A stretch of 64,000 nucleotides of DNA from Tautonia marina (GCF_009177065.1 NZ_WEZF01000025.1:1-64000), one strand, 5' to 3'; positions 25,437-35,666 are shown, counted from the stretch's first letter. Made by a program: numbers and translations. The notes: generated by a model from the sequence alone, not told the origin.

Positions 25437-26831
25437 TCACTCCCTCACCTCGCTCACCAGCCGCTCCACCGTCGCCGCGATCCGGTCCTCGACATCGCCC
25501 GCCCATCGAAACGCGGGCCGCCCATACTCATACAAAAACGATCCCCCCTCATATCCGCCTTCTTCCCAGACCCGCCGTGAGGGAATATAGGCGATCATAT
25601 CATCGACGTATCCGCACACCCACGTCTTCGAGCCGTATTCCCGCTTGAACCGAAGGGCGTAATCCACCACCGTCTCGGCTCCCATTCCAATCATCAGCGT
25701 GTCCTCACCCATTCGCCAGGCATGAACGGGATAGGGGTATGCCGATTCGAACTGCTCCCCCGCGTCCAGCTTTGCCAGTAGCCGAGCCGCCCACCGGGAG
25801 CGGATCGCGTTCGAATCAGTCAATCGTTCGCTCAATTGGTCGCGGGTCACTACTTCGAGATACGGCAGATCGACCATCTCGAACGCTGTCCGAAGAATCG
25901 GCGCAATGGGTTCGAGCGGGTGTTGAAGGGTCTCCTCGACCGCGTTGGCCAGTTCGTTGCCGTAGCGCTCGCAAAGCTCGACCGATCGACGGGGCAGGGG
26001 GTTCTGATCCCCCCCGCACGTATTGACGAACATCGCCGCGGTCCCGGGATACAACCGTTCCAGCTCAAGCTGCGCAAACCCGGGATAATCACCGCACCAG
26101 GTTGTGAAGCTCAAGGTTGTCGGGTGACAGGCATACCCGAACAGCACGGCAGCAAGAGCGCCATCGGGTCGTTCGACGGTCAAGACCGGCACCGAATGAT
26201 CGACCGGCCCGGCCAGTGGTTCGCCGCGCTCGATCATGGCGGGCACCTCGGCTTCCGCATTGTTCCGGCGGTTCACCGCAAAGGTCGCCGTTCCCTGCCC
26301 TGTCTTCAGCATCGCCGGGGCCAGCGATTGAATCGAGTCACCCACCAGGTTGACCAGGGTTCCAACCATCTCCTCGGTATAACGCTCGACCCGCGCAACC
26401 TGTTCCTCCTCAACCGGGTAGTAATCCACCAGGTCTTCCCCCAGTCGAGGCCCACAATGATTATGCGAGAAGGTCAGCATGACCTGATGACGCTCGATTC
26501 CGAACCGCTCGTTCAGGCGATCGAACACCCGATCGCTCATCCCCTTCGGCACCCCTTGAAAATCGGACGTGATCAGCACGGCCCGATTGCCGTCGACATC
26601 TTCCAGACAGATCGCCTTGGCCCACAGGTCGTGCAGTTTCCCGTCGGGAACCCGCTTCGTGCCGTAACCGGCAAGCCAGACGTCCTCCTTTGGCGTGATC
26701 ACAACCCGAGCAACTCCCACGTTCCACGAGTCGGGGCCTGCGTCCTCCTCCGCGATGACCGAGTACGGATAAACCAGCATCGCCGCCACCAGGCAGCCCA
26801 TTCCGCCACAAACACTCGCAAGGCGCATCAT
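25437..26831 (-). CDS. Neutral/alkaline ceramidase-like secreted protein (copy 1)
   Basis: A 464-residue protein with a signal peptide (about 5-25) and the N-terminal domain of the neutral/alkaline non-lysosomal ceramidase family. Likely zinc ligands are the histidines of FSHNHCGP and GYACHPTT. Other family-like stretches are GVARVVITPKEDVWLAGYG, VLITSDFQGVP and MFVNTCGGDQNP. Real ceramidases are larger and have a C-terminal Ig-like domain; here only the core is present, so substrate is uncertain and could be another amide. Two adjacent ATGs (26831 and 26828) follow TTGGAGCC; the upstream frame to 26984 lacks a signal. It is divergent from a second family member 183 bases away. Confidence 0.83.
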   Translation of the reverse strand: MMRLASVCGGMGCLVAAMLVYPYSVIAEEDAGPDSWNVGVARVVITPKEDVWLAGYGTKRVPDGKLHDLWAKAICLEDVDGNRAVLITSDFQGVPKGMSDRVFDRLNERFGIERHQVMLTFSHNHCGPRLGEDLVDYYPVEEEQVARVERYTEEMVGTLVNLVGDSIQSLAPAMLKTGQGTATFAVNRRNNAEAEVPAMIERGEPLAGPVDHSVPVLTVERPDGALAAVLFGYACHPTTLSFTTWCGDYPGFAQLELERLYPGTAAMFVNTCGGDQNPLPRRSVELCERYGNELANAVEETLQHPLEPIAPILRTAFEMVDLPYLEVVTRDQLSERLTDSNAIRSRWAARLLAKLDAGEQFESAYPYPVHAWRMGEDTLMIGMGAETVVDYALRFKREYGSKTWVCGYVDDMIAYIPSRRVWEEGGYEGGSFLYEYGRPAFRWAGDVEDRIAATVERLVSEVRE

Positions 26832-27014
26832 CACAAGGCTCCAAGATTGGTCAATCCATTGTTGAAGAACCGCGGCTTCCTTACCATAGCGGCAGGCCGA
26901 GCCGTTCACCAGCATGCACCGTGCGCGGCCCCTGGAACGTCGATGGCGAGTGGACTGGCTCTGCCACGCTCGCCGGCCACCCACCGATCCGCCCGTGTTT
27001 CAAGAGGACTCGAC

Positions 27015-28556
27015 ATGCTCCGATCACTCGTCCCCCTGGGGCTTCTTCTCGGCCTGCTTTCGGCGAACGCTCCGATTCGCGCCGATGACACACCGGAAGC
27101 CCCCGCGCCGGTCTTCAAGGCCGGGTTTGCGGTCCGCGACATCACGCCGGAGATCGGCATGGAAGCACCGGGAGGCTACGGCAAATCGTACCACCGGTCG
27201 CTGCACGACCCCTGTAAAGTCCGCGCGGCGGTCTTTGACGATGGCCAATCCCGCGTGGCCGTTGTCGGGGTCGATGCGCTGGGCATCCGCCGAGAAACGG
27301 TGATGAAGGTCCGGCAGGCGGTCGAGGAGCGCACCGGGATTCCCGGCGATTCCATTCTCATCGGCGCCTCTCATTCGCACTCGTCCGGCCCGATCGTCTG
27401 GATCATGCCCGACGAATATGACCATGCTCCGCAAAATGTGCAGGAGCTTGCGTATGAACACTCCACCTGTGTCAATCCTGTTTACCTCGAAGAAACCGAG
27501 CAAGCCCTCATCGACGCCATTTGCGAGGCGAACGACCAGCGCATCGTGGCCAAGGGGGGCGTCGGGTCAGGGATTGAAGACCAGGTCGCCTTCAACCGAC
27601 GCTTCCTGATGAACGACGGGCGCACGGTCACCCATCCGGGTCTGGGCAACCCCGACATCGTCGAACCCGCCGGTCCGGTCGATCCGGAGGTCGGCGTCGT
27701 TGGGGCCTGGGACGCGGAAAACCCCAACCGATTGCTCGGCTGCATCGTCAACTTCGCCTGCCACGCCACGACGAGCCCGGGAGGAATCTCCGCGAACTAC
27801 ATCTTTTATCTTGAAAAGGTGATTCAGGGGTATTACGGCGAAGACGCCGTCGTCGTCTTCCTGGCTGGGGCCTCGGCCGACATCACCCAGGTCAACAATC
27901 AAAGCCCTTATGTGTATCCCAACGGCGAGCGCTGGGCTCAACAGGTCGGCGGTCGCGTCGGAGCCGAGGCGGTCAAGGTCTTGCTCAGCATGGAGCCGGG
28001 CGACCTGCTACCGGTTGATGCGAACCTGAAGGTCTGGGACATTGATCGACGTGTGCCTGCGCCCGATCGCGTCCGAGAAAGCCAGGACATCCTCGCCCGA
28101 GAGCGTTCGGAGGTCGATCCGACCGAGTGGACCTTCGCCAAGGAAACCGTCATGCTCGACGCCTTGCTCCAGAAGGAGCCGGCGGCCGAGGTCGAGGTCC
28201 AGGCCGTGCAGGTCGGCCCGGCCGTTTTTGTCACGACTCCGGCCGAGTACTTCTGTCAGCTCGGACTCGACATTAAGGCCGCGAGCGCCTTCCCGTTCAC
28301 CTTCCCCGTCTCGCTCGCCAACGGCTGCGTCGGCTACGTCCCCGATGAGGCCGCCTTCGGTCCCAACGGCGGCGGCTACGAAACCCGACTGACCAGCTAC
28401 AGCAACCTCGAAATCACGGCCGGAACCCAGATGCGCGACGTCGGTATCGACCTCATCCGACAGCTCACCCCCGGCATCACTCCCGAGCCTCCCCGTCGTC
28501 CGCCGTTCACCGGCAAACCCTGGTCGTACGGCAACAACCGTCCTCAGCGCGATTGA
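27015..28556 (+). CDS. Neutral/alkaline ceramidase-like secreted protein (copy 2)
   Basis: A 513-residue paralogue in family, not in close sequence, of the protein encoded at 25437-26831. Signal peptide (residues 4-23), then FAVRDITPEIGMEAPGGYG, zinc-site motif GASHSHSSGP, NFACHATTS and VVFLAGASADITQVN, typical of the ceramidase-like N-terminal domain. The C-terminal part (about 400-513) has the expected QAVQVGPAVFVTTPAEYFCQ and NGCVGYVPDEAAF strands. The ATG at 27015 has GAGG ten bases upstream and begins the signal peptide; an open frame extends far upstream to 25836 but is the antisense of copy 1. A rho-independent-like hairpin follows. Substrate unknown; amide hydrolysis of lipids or envelope polymers is a family-based guess. 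Confidence 0.85.
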   Translation: MLRSLVPLGLLLGLLSANAPIRADDTPEAPAPVFKAGFAVRDITPEIGMEAPGGYGKSYHRSLHDPCKVRAAVFDDGQSRVAVVGVDALGIRRETVMKVRQAVEERTGIPGDSILIGASHSHSSGPIVWIMPDEYDHAPQNVQELAYEHSTCVNPVYLEETEQALIDAICEANDQRIVAKGGVGSGIEDQVAFNRRFLMNDGRTVTHPGLGNPDIVEPAGPVDPEVGVVGAWDAENPNRLLGCIVNFACHATTSPGGISANYIFYLEKVIQGYYGEDAVVVFLAGASADITQVNNQSPYVYPNGERWAQQVGGRVGAEAVKVLLSMEPGDLLPVDANLKVWDIDRRVPAPDRVRESQDILARERSEVDPTEWTFAKETVMLDALLQKEPAAEVEVQAVQVGPAVFVTTPAEYFCQLGLDIKAASAFPFTFPVSLANGCVGYVPDEAAFGPNGGGYETRLTSYSNLEITAGTQMRDVGIDLIRQLTPGITPEPPRRPPFTGKPWSYGNNRPQRD

Positions 28557-28572
28557 TCTCCACCCCCCGCCA

Positions 28573-28604
28573 GGGGGAGCCGCATCCCCATCCGCGGCTC
28601 CCCC
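28573..28604 (+). terminator. Hairpin terminator after ceramidase-like gene
   Basis: A perfect 11-base stem, GGGGGAGCCGC pairing with GCGGCTCCCCC around a 10-base loop, 16 bases after the stop codon at 28556. No T-run follows, so the strength is uncertain. Confidence 0.65.
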
Positions 28605-29320
28605 GAGTGATTCCTCCGATCATCTCCCTTCCCCTCACCCAGACCTGGGCCTTTTGTCTCAATCGCAAGGCGGCCGCCATCCCGTCGGCCTCCCTGAGTG
28701 ATTTTCTGAGACTTCCCACCATCCCAGCGAAAGCAACCTAGGTTTCAATATCCGGGCCTTTCGAACCGTTTCCGCTGGATCGTCGAGCATCGGTCGGGGA
28801 ACGAAGCCCCTTCCTCCGTACTTGCCGTTGGAGGATGGGCCCATCCCGCTCCGCTCGATGGAAGATTCAGACCATTGGAAACCGCTCCGGGGCCGATCGA
28901 TCGGGAATTGAACGCGTCGCAAGACAGCACGAGCTGAAACCTTCGGGAGCCTCCAGGACCAGCTTCCAGATTCGTCCGACCGTCGCCTCCGGCGGTTCCG
29001 AACGGAGGGCTGCTGGGGGCGGCGGGCCTCCGCTGAGGTTGGTGTCAGGATCGCTCCTCGTGTGAAGGCCGGTTGTCGCTCGGTGGCTTGCTCGCTGATC
29101 GAGCAGTCAGAGCGCGACTCGTCGTTTCGTCAGGATGGTCAAGGTGCAAGACGATCAATTTGATGTGAGATGGCAGGCCGACCCCGGCCGAGGCCACCCC
29201 AGCCGTCTCCACTCCTGGATCAACGTGCCACCACGCTCCCAGGGATGCGGTGATCCGGTCGCCAGCCCGAGCCCAACGGAACTCTCCCCCGAGCCCAAAC
29301 CCGAGATCAGGGGGTTCGAC
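28605..29320. other. Intergenic region before the giant sensor gene
   Basis: About 700 bases with no supported gene. Open frames on both strands are short or Arg-rich and lack motifs. The last part (29135-29320) is in frame with the sensor gene but has proline/serine-rich sequence unlike a domain. Confidence 0.45.
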
Positions 29321-32300
29321 GTGCAACCCCTCTGCTCTGATTGTTCGACAAGCACCGCGGAGACGCGATGGAGCCAGCACGACCTCTTTCGCCTGATCGC
29401 CGACACGACGTCGGACTGGGAAAGCTGGATCGACGCCGACGGCGTGACCCGATGGATCAACCCGGCCGTCGAGCGCTTCACGGGATACTCCGTTACCGAT
29501 TGCCTGGAGCGTCACGACTACCCGATCGGCTTTGTCCACCCCGAAGACCAGGCAACCTTTGCCGAGATCCTCCGCACTGCTCTTGCCGGCCGTTCCGGAA
29601 ACGACGTCGAGTTCCGAATCCTTCATCGAGACGGATCGATCCGATGGGCCGCGATCTCCTGGCAGTCGATGGTCGATTCCCACGACCAGCCCATGGGATT
29701 TCGCACCAGCATCCGCGACATCTCCGTTCGCAAGCGGCTGGAAGCCGAGCTCAGGGCCGAACGCGACGCGCTGGAAGCTCACGTCGCCGATCGCACCGCC
29801 GCCCTCGAAACCGCCTACGAAGCCCTTCGCAACCGCGAGGCCCTGCTCCGGGGATTCCTCGATCACGTTCCGGCCGGCGTGGCCCTCAAGGGGCTCGACG
29901 GCCATTGCCTCATGGCCAATGCGCGCTACAGCGTCCCCTTCGGCCTCGATCCCGAGGCGCTGATCGGCCGATCGGTCGAGGAGCTGCTCGCTCCGGACCA
30001 GGCCGCCGAGGCTCGCCGTCGTGAGCAACTCGTGCTCGAGCAAGACGCTCCGCGGCAGTTCGAAGATCGCCACGGGCCCATCGAGCACCCCACGGTCACC
30101 AGTACCCTCGTCTTCCCGATCCGGGAGGCCGATGGCACTCCCTGCGCCCTGGGTCTCATCGTCCGGGATGTGACCCGGCAACGCCTCGCCGAGCAGGTGC
30201 AGGCCGAGTGGAAGACCCGATACGAAGAAGCCGCTTCGGCCGCCGGGCTGGTGCTCTACGAGTGGGACTGCCAGGCGGATCACCTCACCTTCGGCGGAGC
30301 CTGCGAGCAGGTCTTCGGCTACTCCCCCAAGGAGCTGGAAGGCGGCATCGACCGTTGGATCGAGCTGATTCACCCCGACGACCGAGAGGCGTTCGTCGAA
30401 GACCTCCGCATTTCCTCTCAACCCGGCAATGCCTTCCACGGCGCCTACCGCGTGCTCACCCGACAAGGAGGTTCCATCGTCCTGCAAGACGATGGGAGTT
30501 ACTTCCCCGAGGAATCGGACCGGCCCGCTCGGTTCATCGGCTTTTTGGCCGACATCACCCAGCAGGCTCAGGCCAGTGAAGCACTCCGAACCGGAGAGCA
30601 GCGTTTCCGGGCCATCTTCGATCAGACCTTCCAGTTTGCGGCCATTCTCCTGCCCGACGGCACCGTGCTGCAAGCCAACGACCATGCCCTGGAGTTCGGC
30701 GGCCTGACCCCCGACGACGTCATCGGCAAACCGTTCTGGGAATGCCGCTGGTGGACCATCTCGCCCGAGGTCCAGCAACGGCTCCAATCGGCCATTGCCC
30801 AGGCCGCAGCCGGTGCCTCCGTTCGGTACGAGGAGCAGGTCCGCGGCGCCGGCGATGCGACCGCCTTCATCGACTTCTCGATCAAGCCGATTTGCGACGC
30901 CTCGGGCGCCGTCACCCTGCTCATTCCTGAAGCCACCGATATCACCGAACGGAAACAAAGTGAGCGTCAACTCGAGGCGGCCCTCGGCGAACTTCAGGCC
31001 ATCATGGAGGCGGTCCCTGATATCCTCTTTGTCCTCGATCTCGACGGCCGGCTCATCCGCTGGAATCATCGGCTCGAACAGCTCACCGGCCTGACTCCCA
31101 ACGAGCTTGACGGCCGCCAGAGCGTCGACTTTTTCCCCCCGGAGGAGGAGGAGCAAGTCATCGAGGCCATGTCCAGGGTCTACGCCGAGGGAGCCGCCAC
31201 CTACCAGGGCCATCTGTTGCGCCGGCTCGGCGATCCGTGCCCCGTCCATATCACCGCCGCCCCTCTCCGCGATCCCTCCGGAGCGGTGATCGGGATGGCC
31301 GGCGTTACCCGGGACATGAGCGACCGCCTGGAGCTGGAGGCCGAACTCCGCGAGCAGGCCGAGGCGGTCGAGGCCATCAATCGGGTCGGCCTGATGCTCG
31401 CCTCCGAGCTCGACCTCGGCTCCCTCGTCCAGGCGATCGCCGACGCCGCCGTCAGCCTGACCGGAGCCGGGTTCGCCGTGCTGTTTACCGAGGCCCCCAA
31501 CGAGGACGAACGCATCTATCGCATGTTCACCAGCTCCGGCTCCGACCACCTCGAATCCGCCGAGGTCCCGGGCCTGAGCTGGATCGAATTGCTCCGCCCA
31601 ATGTTCCGAGGCCAGGGAATCATCCGCCTCGACGATGCCCGGCTCGATCCGCACTTTCAGCGGGTAGCCGGCGGCTCGTCTGATGGGCCTTCCCTGGTCA
31701 GTTGCATGGCCCTGCCGCTGGTCGGCCCTTCCGGAGCCATCCTTGGCGCCATTCTTCTCGGCCACGAGCGCCCCGGCGTCTTCACCGAGCGCTCCGAACG
31801 GCTCGTCGCCGGGCTCACCGCTCAGGCGGCCATCGCCCTCGAAAACGCCCGGCTTGTCGCCGGCCTGGAACACGCGAACACCGAGCTGGAGGCCGCCTAC
31901 GACGCCACCATCGCCGGCTGGTCGCGCGCCCTCGATTTCCGCGATCACGAGACCGAGGGGCATTCCCGAAGGGTCACGGCCCTGACCCTCCAGCTCGCCC
32001 AGCGCATGGGAGTCTCCGAGGCCGAGCTTGTCCACCTCCGACGCGGTGCCCTGCTGCACGACATCGGCAAAATGGCCATTCCCGACCGCATCCTCAACAA
32101 ACCCGGCCCCCTCGACGAGAGTGAGCGAGCGGTGATGGAGCGCCATCCCGTGCTCGCCCACGCCATGCTCGCCCCCATCCCCTTCCTTCAGTCAGCCCTC
32201 GATATCCCCTATTGCCACCACGAACGCTGGGACGGCAACGGCTACCCCCGCGGCCTGGTCGGTGAACAGATCCCCCTGGCCGCTCGCATCTTCGCCGCCG

Positions 32301-34216
32301 TCGACATCTACGACGCCCTCCGATCCGATCGCCCCTACCGATCCGCCTGGACCGAGTGCCGCACCCGAAACCACCTGCGACGCCTCTCCGGCTCGCACCT
32401 CGACCCCGAGGTCGTCCGCGCCTTGATCCAGATGCTCGAAGAGATCGAAGGCTCCTGTCATCAGGTCGCTCAGGACCGCGGCCACTCGGCCATCGAGTGC
32501 CAGGGCGAAGCCGCTCCTCCGCAGCTCATCCCATCCCGCCATTCCTTCGAGGCCTGGGCCGTTCCGGGAGCCACGCCGGGGGCCGGTGCCGGCTGGCTCA
32601 ACCTCTTGATGGAGCAAATCTCCAACTTGCTCACCATCGTCGAGGTCGATGGCACCATCCGATGGGAAAGCCCCTCCCTCGACCACCTGCTCGGCTACCA
32701 ATCTCACGAGGTGATCGGCACCAACGTCTTCTCCTATGTCCACGAAGACGACCTTCCTGGCATCCGGGCCGCCTTCGAAGACCTCCTGCGTGATCCGTCG
32801 TATCACCCGGCCCTCACCCTTCGCATTCGACACAGGGACGGCTCCTGGCGCGTGCTGGAGGCCGTCGGCTCCAATCTCCTGAATCACCCCACCTTCCGCG
32901 GCCTGCTGTTCACCTCCCGAGACGTGACCGACCACGTCCAGGCCGAGACCGCCCTCCGCGAGGGGGAAGAAACCCTCCGCAGCTTCTTCGACAGCGTCCC
33001 GATGATGATGGCCATCGTCGAGGTTCAGGACGACGAGCCCCGCCTCGTCAAACTCAACACCTCGGCCGCGCAGCACCTCGGCCTCGATCCCGCAAGCCTG
33101 CGCGAGGAGCCGCGCCCGCGGTTCTACCTCAGTCCCGAACACCGAACACTCTGGAACGAGGCCTTCCGCTCCACCCAACCCGGTCAAGGTCCGGCCCACT
33201 TCGAATACCTGGATCAGGTCAACCCAAACGGCCCTCGGTGGCTCGATGTCTCGATCAGCGCCATTGCCTCCGCTGGCCAGGGCAGACAACGCTACGCCTG
33301 TGTCGTTCAGGACACCACCGAACGCAAACGTGCGGAACTGGCCCTCAGCCGGAGCGAAGACCGCTTCCGCCAGTTATTCCTCGGCGCGTCCATCGGTATT
33401 GCCATCATCGACAAACAAGGGTTGATCGAAGCCGTCAATCCCCGCTGTGCCTTCCTGCTCGGCGAAACCTCAGCCCGGCTCACGGGCCTTCGCTTCTCCT
33501 CGCTCCTTCGAGAACCCCTGCAACCCCTCGTGCAAGATATCTTCGAAGACTGCCCCTCCGGCAAATTGGTTTATGGGGGCACGCTGGAAGTCACCGACGC
33601 GAACGGCCAGCTGCGCCACGTTCAGCTCGACGCGACCCGGATCATGGGGTTTGATGGCTGCCACCGCTGGGCCGCCTTCATGATCGACGTGACCGACCGG
33701 GTTCGAGCCGAGCAACAACTGGCCCGGCTGGCCTCGGTCGATGCCCTGACGGGCCTGGCAAACCGGCACGCGCTCGACGCCAAACTCAACGCGGCCATCG
33801 CGCAGTCCGAGCGGCTGGGCGGCTCGATCTCGCTCGTCATGCTCGACGTCGATCGGTTCAAACGGTTCAACGACGACTTCGGCCATCCCGCCGGCGACGA
33901 GGTCTTGCGCTCCCTGGCTTCGATCCTGGGCCAAATCCTTCGCCCGTACGATTGCGCCATTCGCTACGGGGGGGAGGAATTCCTGATCATCTTGCCCGGT
34001 GCCGACGCCGAAGCCGGACTCCAGATCGCCGAGCGCCTTCGTGAGGCCATCGCCGCCCGATCCTGGCCCCTCCGACCCATCACCGCCAGCCTCGGCGTCT
34101 CGACCGGCCTGGCCGGCACCTCAGCCCGCGACCTCCTGATCGGCCAGGCCGACCAGGCCCTCTATCAGGCCAAGCGATCCGGCCGCAATCGCGTCATCCT
34201 CCACCACGCCCCCTGA
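29321..34216 (+). CDS. Giant multi-PAS/GAF protein with HD-GYP and GGDEF output domains
   Basis: A 1631-residue soluble signalling protein. Order: PAS domains near residues 22, 170, 300, 428 and 557, GAF (about 690-845), HD-GYP (about 850-1030), PAS domains near 1095, 1221 and 1348, then GGDEF (about 1465-1631). HD-GYP motifs are complete (GHSRRV, HDIGK, HHERWDGNGYPRGL), as is the cyclase site GGEEF with the inhibitory I-site RPYD five residues before it. It should both make and break cyclic di-GMP. No membrane segment is visible, so input is cytoplasmic. Start: ATG 29135 has no spaced ribosome site and gives a nondescript leader; GTG 29321 has AGGGGG eight bases upstream and lies shortly before the first PAS domain, so I prefer it. 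The gene stands alone. Confidence 0.88.
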   Translation: MQPLCSDCSTSTAETRWSQHDLFRLIADTTSDWESWIDADGVTRWINPAVERFTGYSVTDCLERHDYPIGFVHPEDQATFAEILRTALAGRSGNDVEFRILHRDGSIRWAAISWQSMVDSHDQPMGFRTSIRDISVRKRLEAELRAERDALEAHVADRTAALETAYEALRNREALLRGFLDHVPAGVALKGLDGHCLMANARYSVPFGLDPEALIGRSVEELLAPDQAAEARRREQLVLEQDAPRQFEDRHGPIEHPTVTSTLVFPIREADGTPCALGLIVRDVTRQRLAEQVQAEWKTRYEEAASAAGLVLYEWDCQADHLTFGGACEQVFGYSPKELEGGIDRWIELIHPDDREAFVEDLRISSQPGNAFHGAYRVLTRQGGSIVLQDDGSYFPEESDRPARFIGFLADITQQAQASEALRTGEQRFRAIFDQTFQFAAILLPDGTVLQANDHALEFGGLTPDDVIGKPFWECRWWTISPEVQQRLQSAIAQAAAGASVRYEEQVRGAGDATAFIDFSIKPICDASGAVTLLIPEATDITERKQSERQLEAALGELQAIMEAVPDILFVLDLDGRLIRWNHRLEQLTGLTPNELDGRQSVDFFPPEEEEQVIEAMSRVYAEGAATYQGHLLRRLGDPCPVHITAAPLRDPSGAVIGMAGVTRDMSDRLELEAELREQAEAVEAINRVGLMLASELDLGSLVQAIADAAVSLTGAGFAVLFTEAPNEDERIYRMFTSSGSDHLESAEVPGLSWIELLRPMFRGQGIIRLDDARLDPHFQRVAGGSSDGPSLVSCMALPLVGPSGAILGAILLGHERPGVFTERSERLVAGLTAQAAIALENARLVAGLEHANTELEAAYDATIAGWSRALDFRDHETEGHSRRVTALTLQLAQRMGVSEAELVHLRRGALLHDIGKMAIPDRILNKPGPLDESERAVMERHPVLAHAMLAPIPFLQSALDIPYCHHERWDGNGYPRGLVGEQIPLAARIFAAVDIYDALRSDRPYRSAWTECRTRNHLRRLSGSHLDPEVVRALIQMLEEIEGSCHQVAQDRGHSAIECQGEAAPPQLIPSRHSFEAWAVPGATPGAGAGWLNLLMEQISNLLTIVEVDGTIRWESPSLDHLLGYQSHEVIGTNVFSYVHEDDLPGIRAAFEDLLRDPSYHPALTLRIRHRDGSWRVLEAVGSNLLNHPTFRGLLFTSRDVTDHVQAETALREGEETLRSFFDSVPMMMAIVEVQDDEPRLVKLNTSAAQHLGLDPASLREEPRPRFYLSPEHRTLWNEAFRSTQPGQGPAHFEYLDQVNPNGPRWLDVSISAIASAGQGRQRYACVVQDTTERKRAELALSRSEDRFRQLFLGASIGIAIIDKQGLIEAVNPRCAFLLGETSARLTGLRFSSLLREPLQPLVQDIFEDCPSGKLVYGGTLEVTDANGQLRHVQLDATRIMGFDGCHRWAAFMIDVTDRVRAEQQLARLASVDALTGLANRHALDAKLNAAIAQSERLGGSISLVMLDVDRFKRFNDDFGHPAGDEVLRSLASILGQILRPYDCAIRYGGEEFLIILPGADAEAGLQIAERLREAIAARSWPLRPITASLGVSTGLAGTSARDLLIGQADQALYQAKRSGRNRVILHHAP

Positions 34217-34229
34217 CCGCGACTTCTTC

Positions 34230-34327
34230 AACCTTCTCCCCCCGCTCGTTCCCGGTGCAAGCGTACCAGCTCCCAACCCTCTCCCCCGCCTGCGGGGAGA
34301 GGGTGGCCGAAGGCCGGGTGAGTGGGC
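34230..34327. repeat. Degenerate REP-like element
   Basis: Contains a perfect 11-base hairpin ACCCTCTCCCC/GGGGAGAGGGT (34276-34304) followed by GGCCGAAGGCCGGGTGAGTGGG-like sequence, matching the right half of the element at 2568-2671. The left hairpin has decayed. It sits between the convergent genes ending at 34216 and 34386 and could also end transcripts from both sides. Confidence 0.65.
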
Positions 34328-34385
34328 CAGGGACCATCTCAAACCGCTCGAACCCCGGCGAAGAACGCTACCGGGCGACCGCGAT

Positions 34386-35666
34386 CTACTGTTCGTTCCA
34401 CGGTCGGCCGGGCGGCGACGGCGGCGGTTCTTTCCATCGCCAGGTGGGTTGATAGCGCACGTCCAGATAAGGGGTTTCGATCGGCTCGCCCCCCCTGGTC
34501 AACGACAGAAGCAGGGCGTCGAGCGTCCCGCTCGTCAACAAGGTCCGCTCGACCGGCCAGGACGGCTCACCGGTGAGCATCATCCGCTCGATGCCGTTGA
34601 GCAAGAGCGTGAAATGCGCCGCCGGCCGGGCCTCCTGGGTCCAGAACAGGGTCGATTCGATCGCCCGATCCTCCTCGTACCGCCAGGCGGCCGTCCAGTT
34701 GGCCACCGCGCCGTTGAGCTCGAACACGAACAGGCGCAGGCCGTCGATGTAATTGACAATCATGAGCTTCGGGTCCCGCACCGCCTCTCGGGCAATCGCC
34801 TTCCCCTCCTGATACGCGGGCACCCGGCGCAGGGCCGCCTCGAACAGCTCCGGATCGCACCGCCCCTCATCCAGCGCCTGCCAGACCGCGTCTCCGCTCA
34901 GGCACTGCACCGATTGCACGCCCGACTCTCCCCCCGCTCGCTGCTCGGCCAGCGATTGCACCGCTTCCAGCGCATGAAACCCATACGCATCGGTCGACCC
35001 ATATGTAAAGGCCACAATCTCCGTCAGCTTCGCCCCCCGTTCCACGTCGGCCGGCGGGTGTCTCCACGTTCCGGGAATCGACGAACCGGCCATCAACGGA
35101 ATCTTCAGCTCGCGGGCCGTCTCATAAATGAAGGAGGCATCTTCCCAGTTGTCCGACAGGTGCTTATCAATGAACACCGGCACCACCCGACCACTCTTGC
35201 GAAAGACCTCCAGCGTCTCATCCCAGAACCGACGCTTGGGATACTGATGGTTCCCCGTTGCGGAGAACGGATAGTCCCCATGCTCGGCAACGAGCAGGAC
35301 CCCATCCACCGCCAGTTCCTCCGTCCCCAACGTCAGCGCCTCGCCGATCGTCGGCGCAATCGGGAACCGATGCGACGCCGCCAGCAACCGGCTGATGTCG
35401 TTCGCCGGCCGCTGATCGGTATACAACGAGGCCAGGGTCAACGGCGAGTCCTTGCCCGTCCCGTCGAGCATGTCCGTCAACAACAATCGGCTGACAATCA
35501 CATCCGCATGCGAATTGTGCCGATACTCGGTCACCACCGCCGCCACCCGAGGCCCGCTCGGCTCCTCGGCCGGTGCCGGAGCGCTCCCCCCGATCACCAG
35601 CACCCCGAGCCACCCCAACACGAGCGCCCAACCGCGCCCGATCGCCTCGTCTCGCATCCGACGCAT
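34386..35666 (-). CDS. Secreted protein of unknown function, planctomycete type
   Basis: A 426-residue exported protein. Signal peptide about residues 10-33 (WALVLGWLGVLVIGGSAPAPA), then an alpha/beta domain starting RVAAVVTEYRHNSHADVIVS and containing DGVLLVAEHGDYP, VPVFIDKHLSDNWEDA and PLMAGSSIPGTWR. The mature part looks like a Rossmann-type fold that could bind a nucleotide or sugar, but I recognise no catalytic motif and give no function. I believe similar proteins are common in planctomycete genomes. ATG 35666 follows GGAGGAGGAGG; the upstream frame to 35783 is not signal-like. Its neighbours are not functionally linked. Confidence 0.72.
   Translation of the reverse strand: MRRMRDEAIGRGWALVLGWLGVLVIGGSAPAPAEEPSGPRVAAVVTEYRHNSHADVIVSRLLLTDMLDGTGKDSPLTLASLYTDQRPANDISRLLAASHRFPIAPTIGEALTLGTEELAVDGVLLVAEHGDYPFSATGNHQYPKRRFWDETLEVFRKSGRVVPVFIDKHLSDNWEDASFIYETARELKIPLMAGSSIPGTWRHPPADVERGAKLTEIVAFTYGSTDAYGFHALEAVQSLAEQRAGGESGVQSVQCLSGDAVWQALDEGRCDPELFEAALRRVPAYQEGKAIAREAVRDPKLMIVNYIDGLRLFVFELNGAVANWTAAWRYEEDRAIESTLFWTQEARPAAHFTLLLNGIERMMLTGEPSWPVERTLLTSGTLDALLLSLTRGGEPIETPYLDVRYQPTWRWKEPPPSPPGRPWNEQ

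Noticed and set aside
25836-27014. Upstream extension of the second ceramidase-like gene
   Set aside because: It is antisense to the first ceramidase-like gene; a signal peptide and ribosome site begin at 27015.
29045-32161. 1038-codon minus-strand open frame opposite the sensor gene
   Set aside because: No motif, biased composition; plus strand encodes recognisable PAS and GAF domains.
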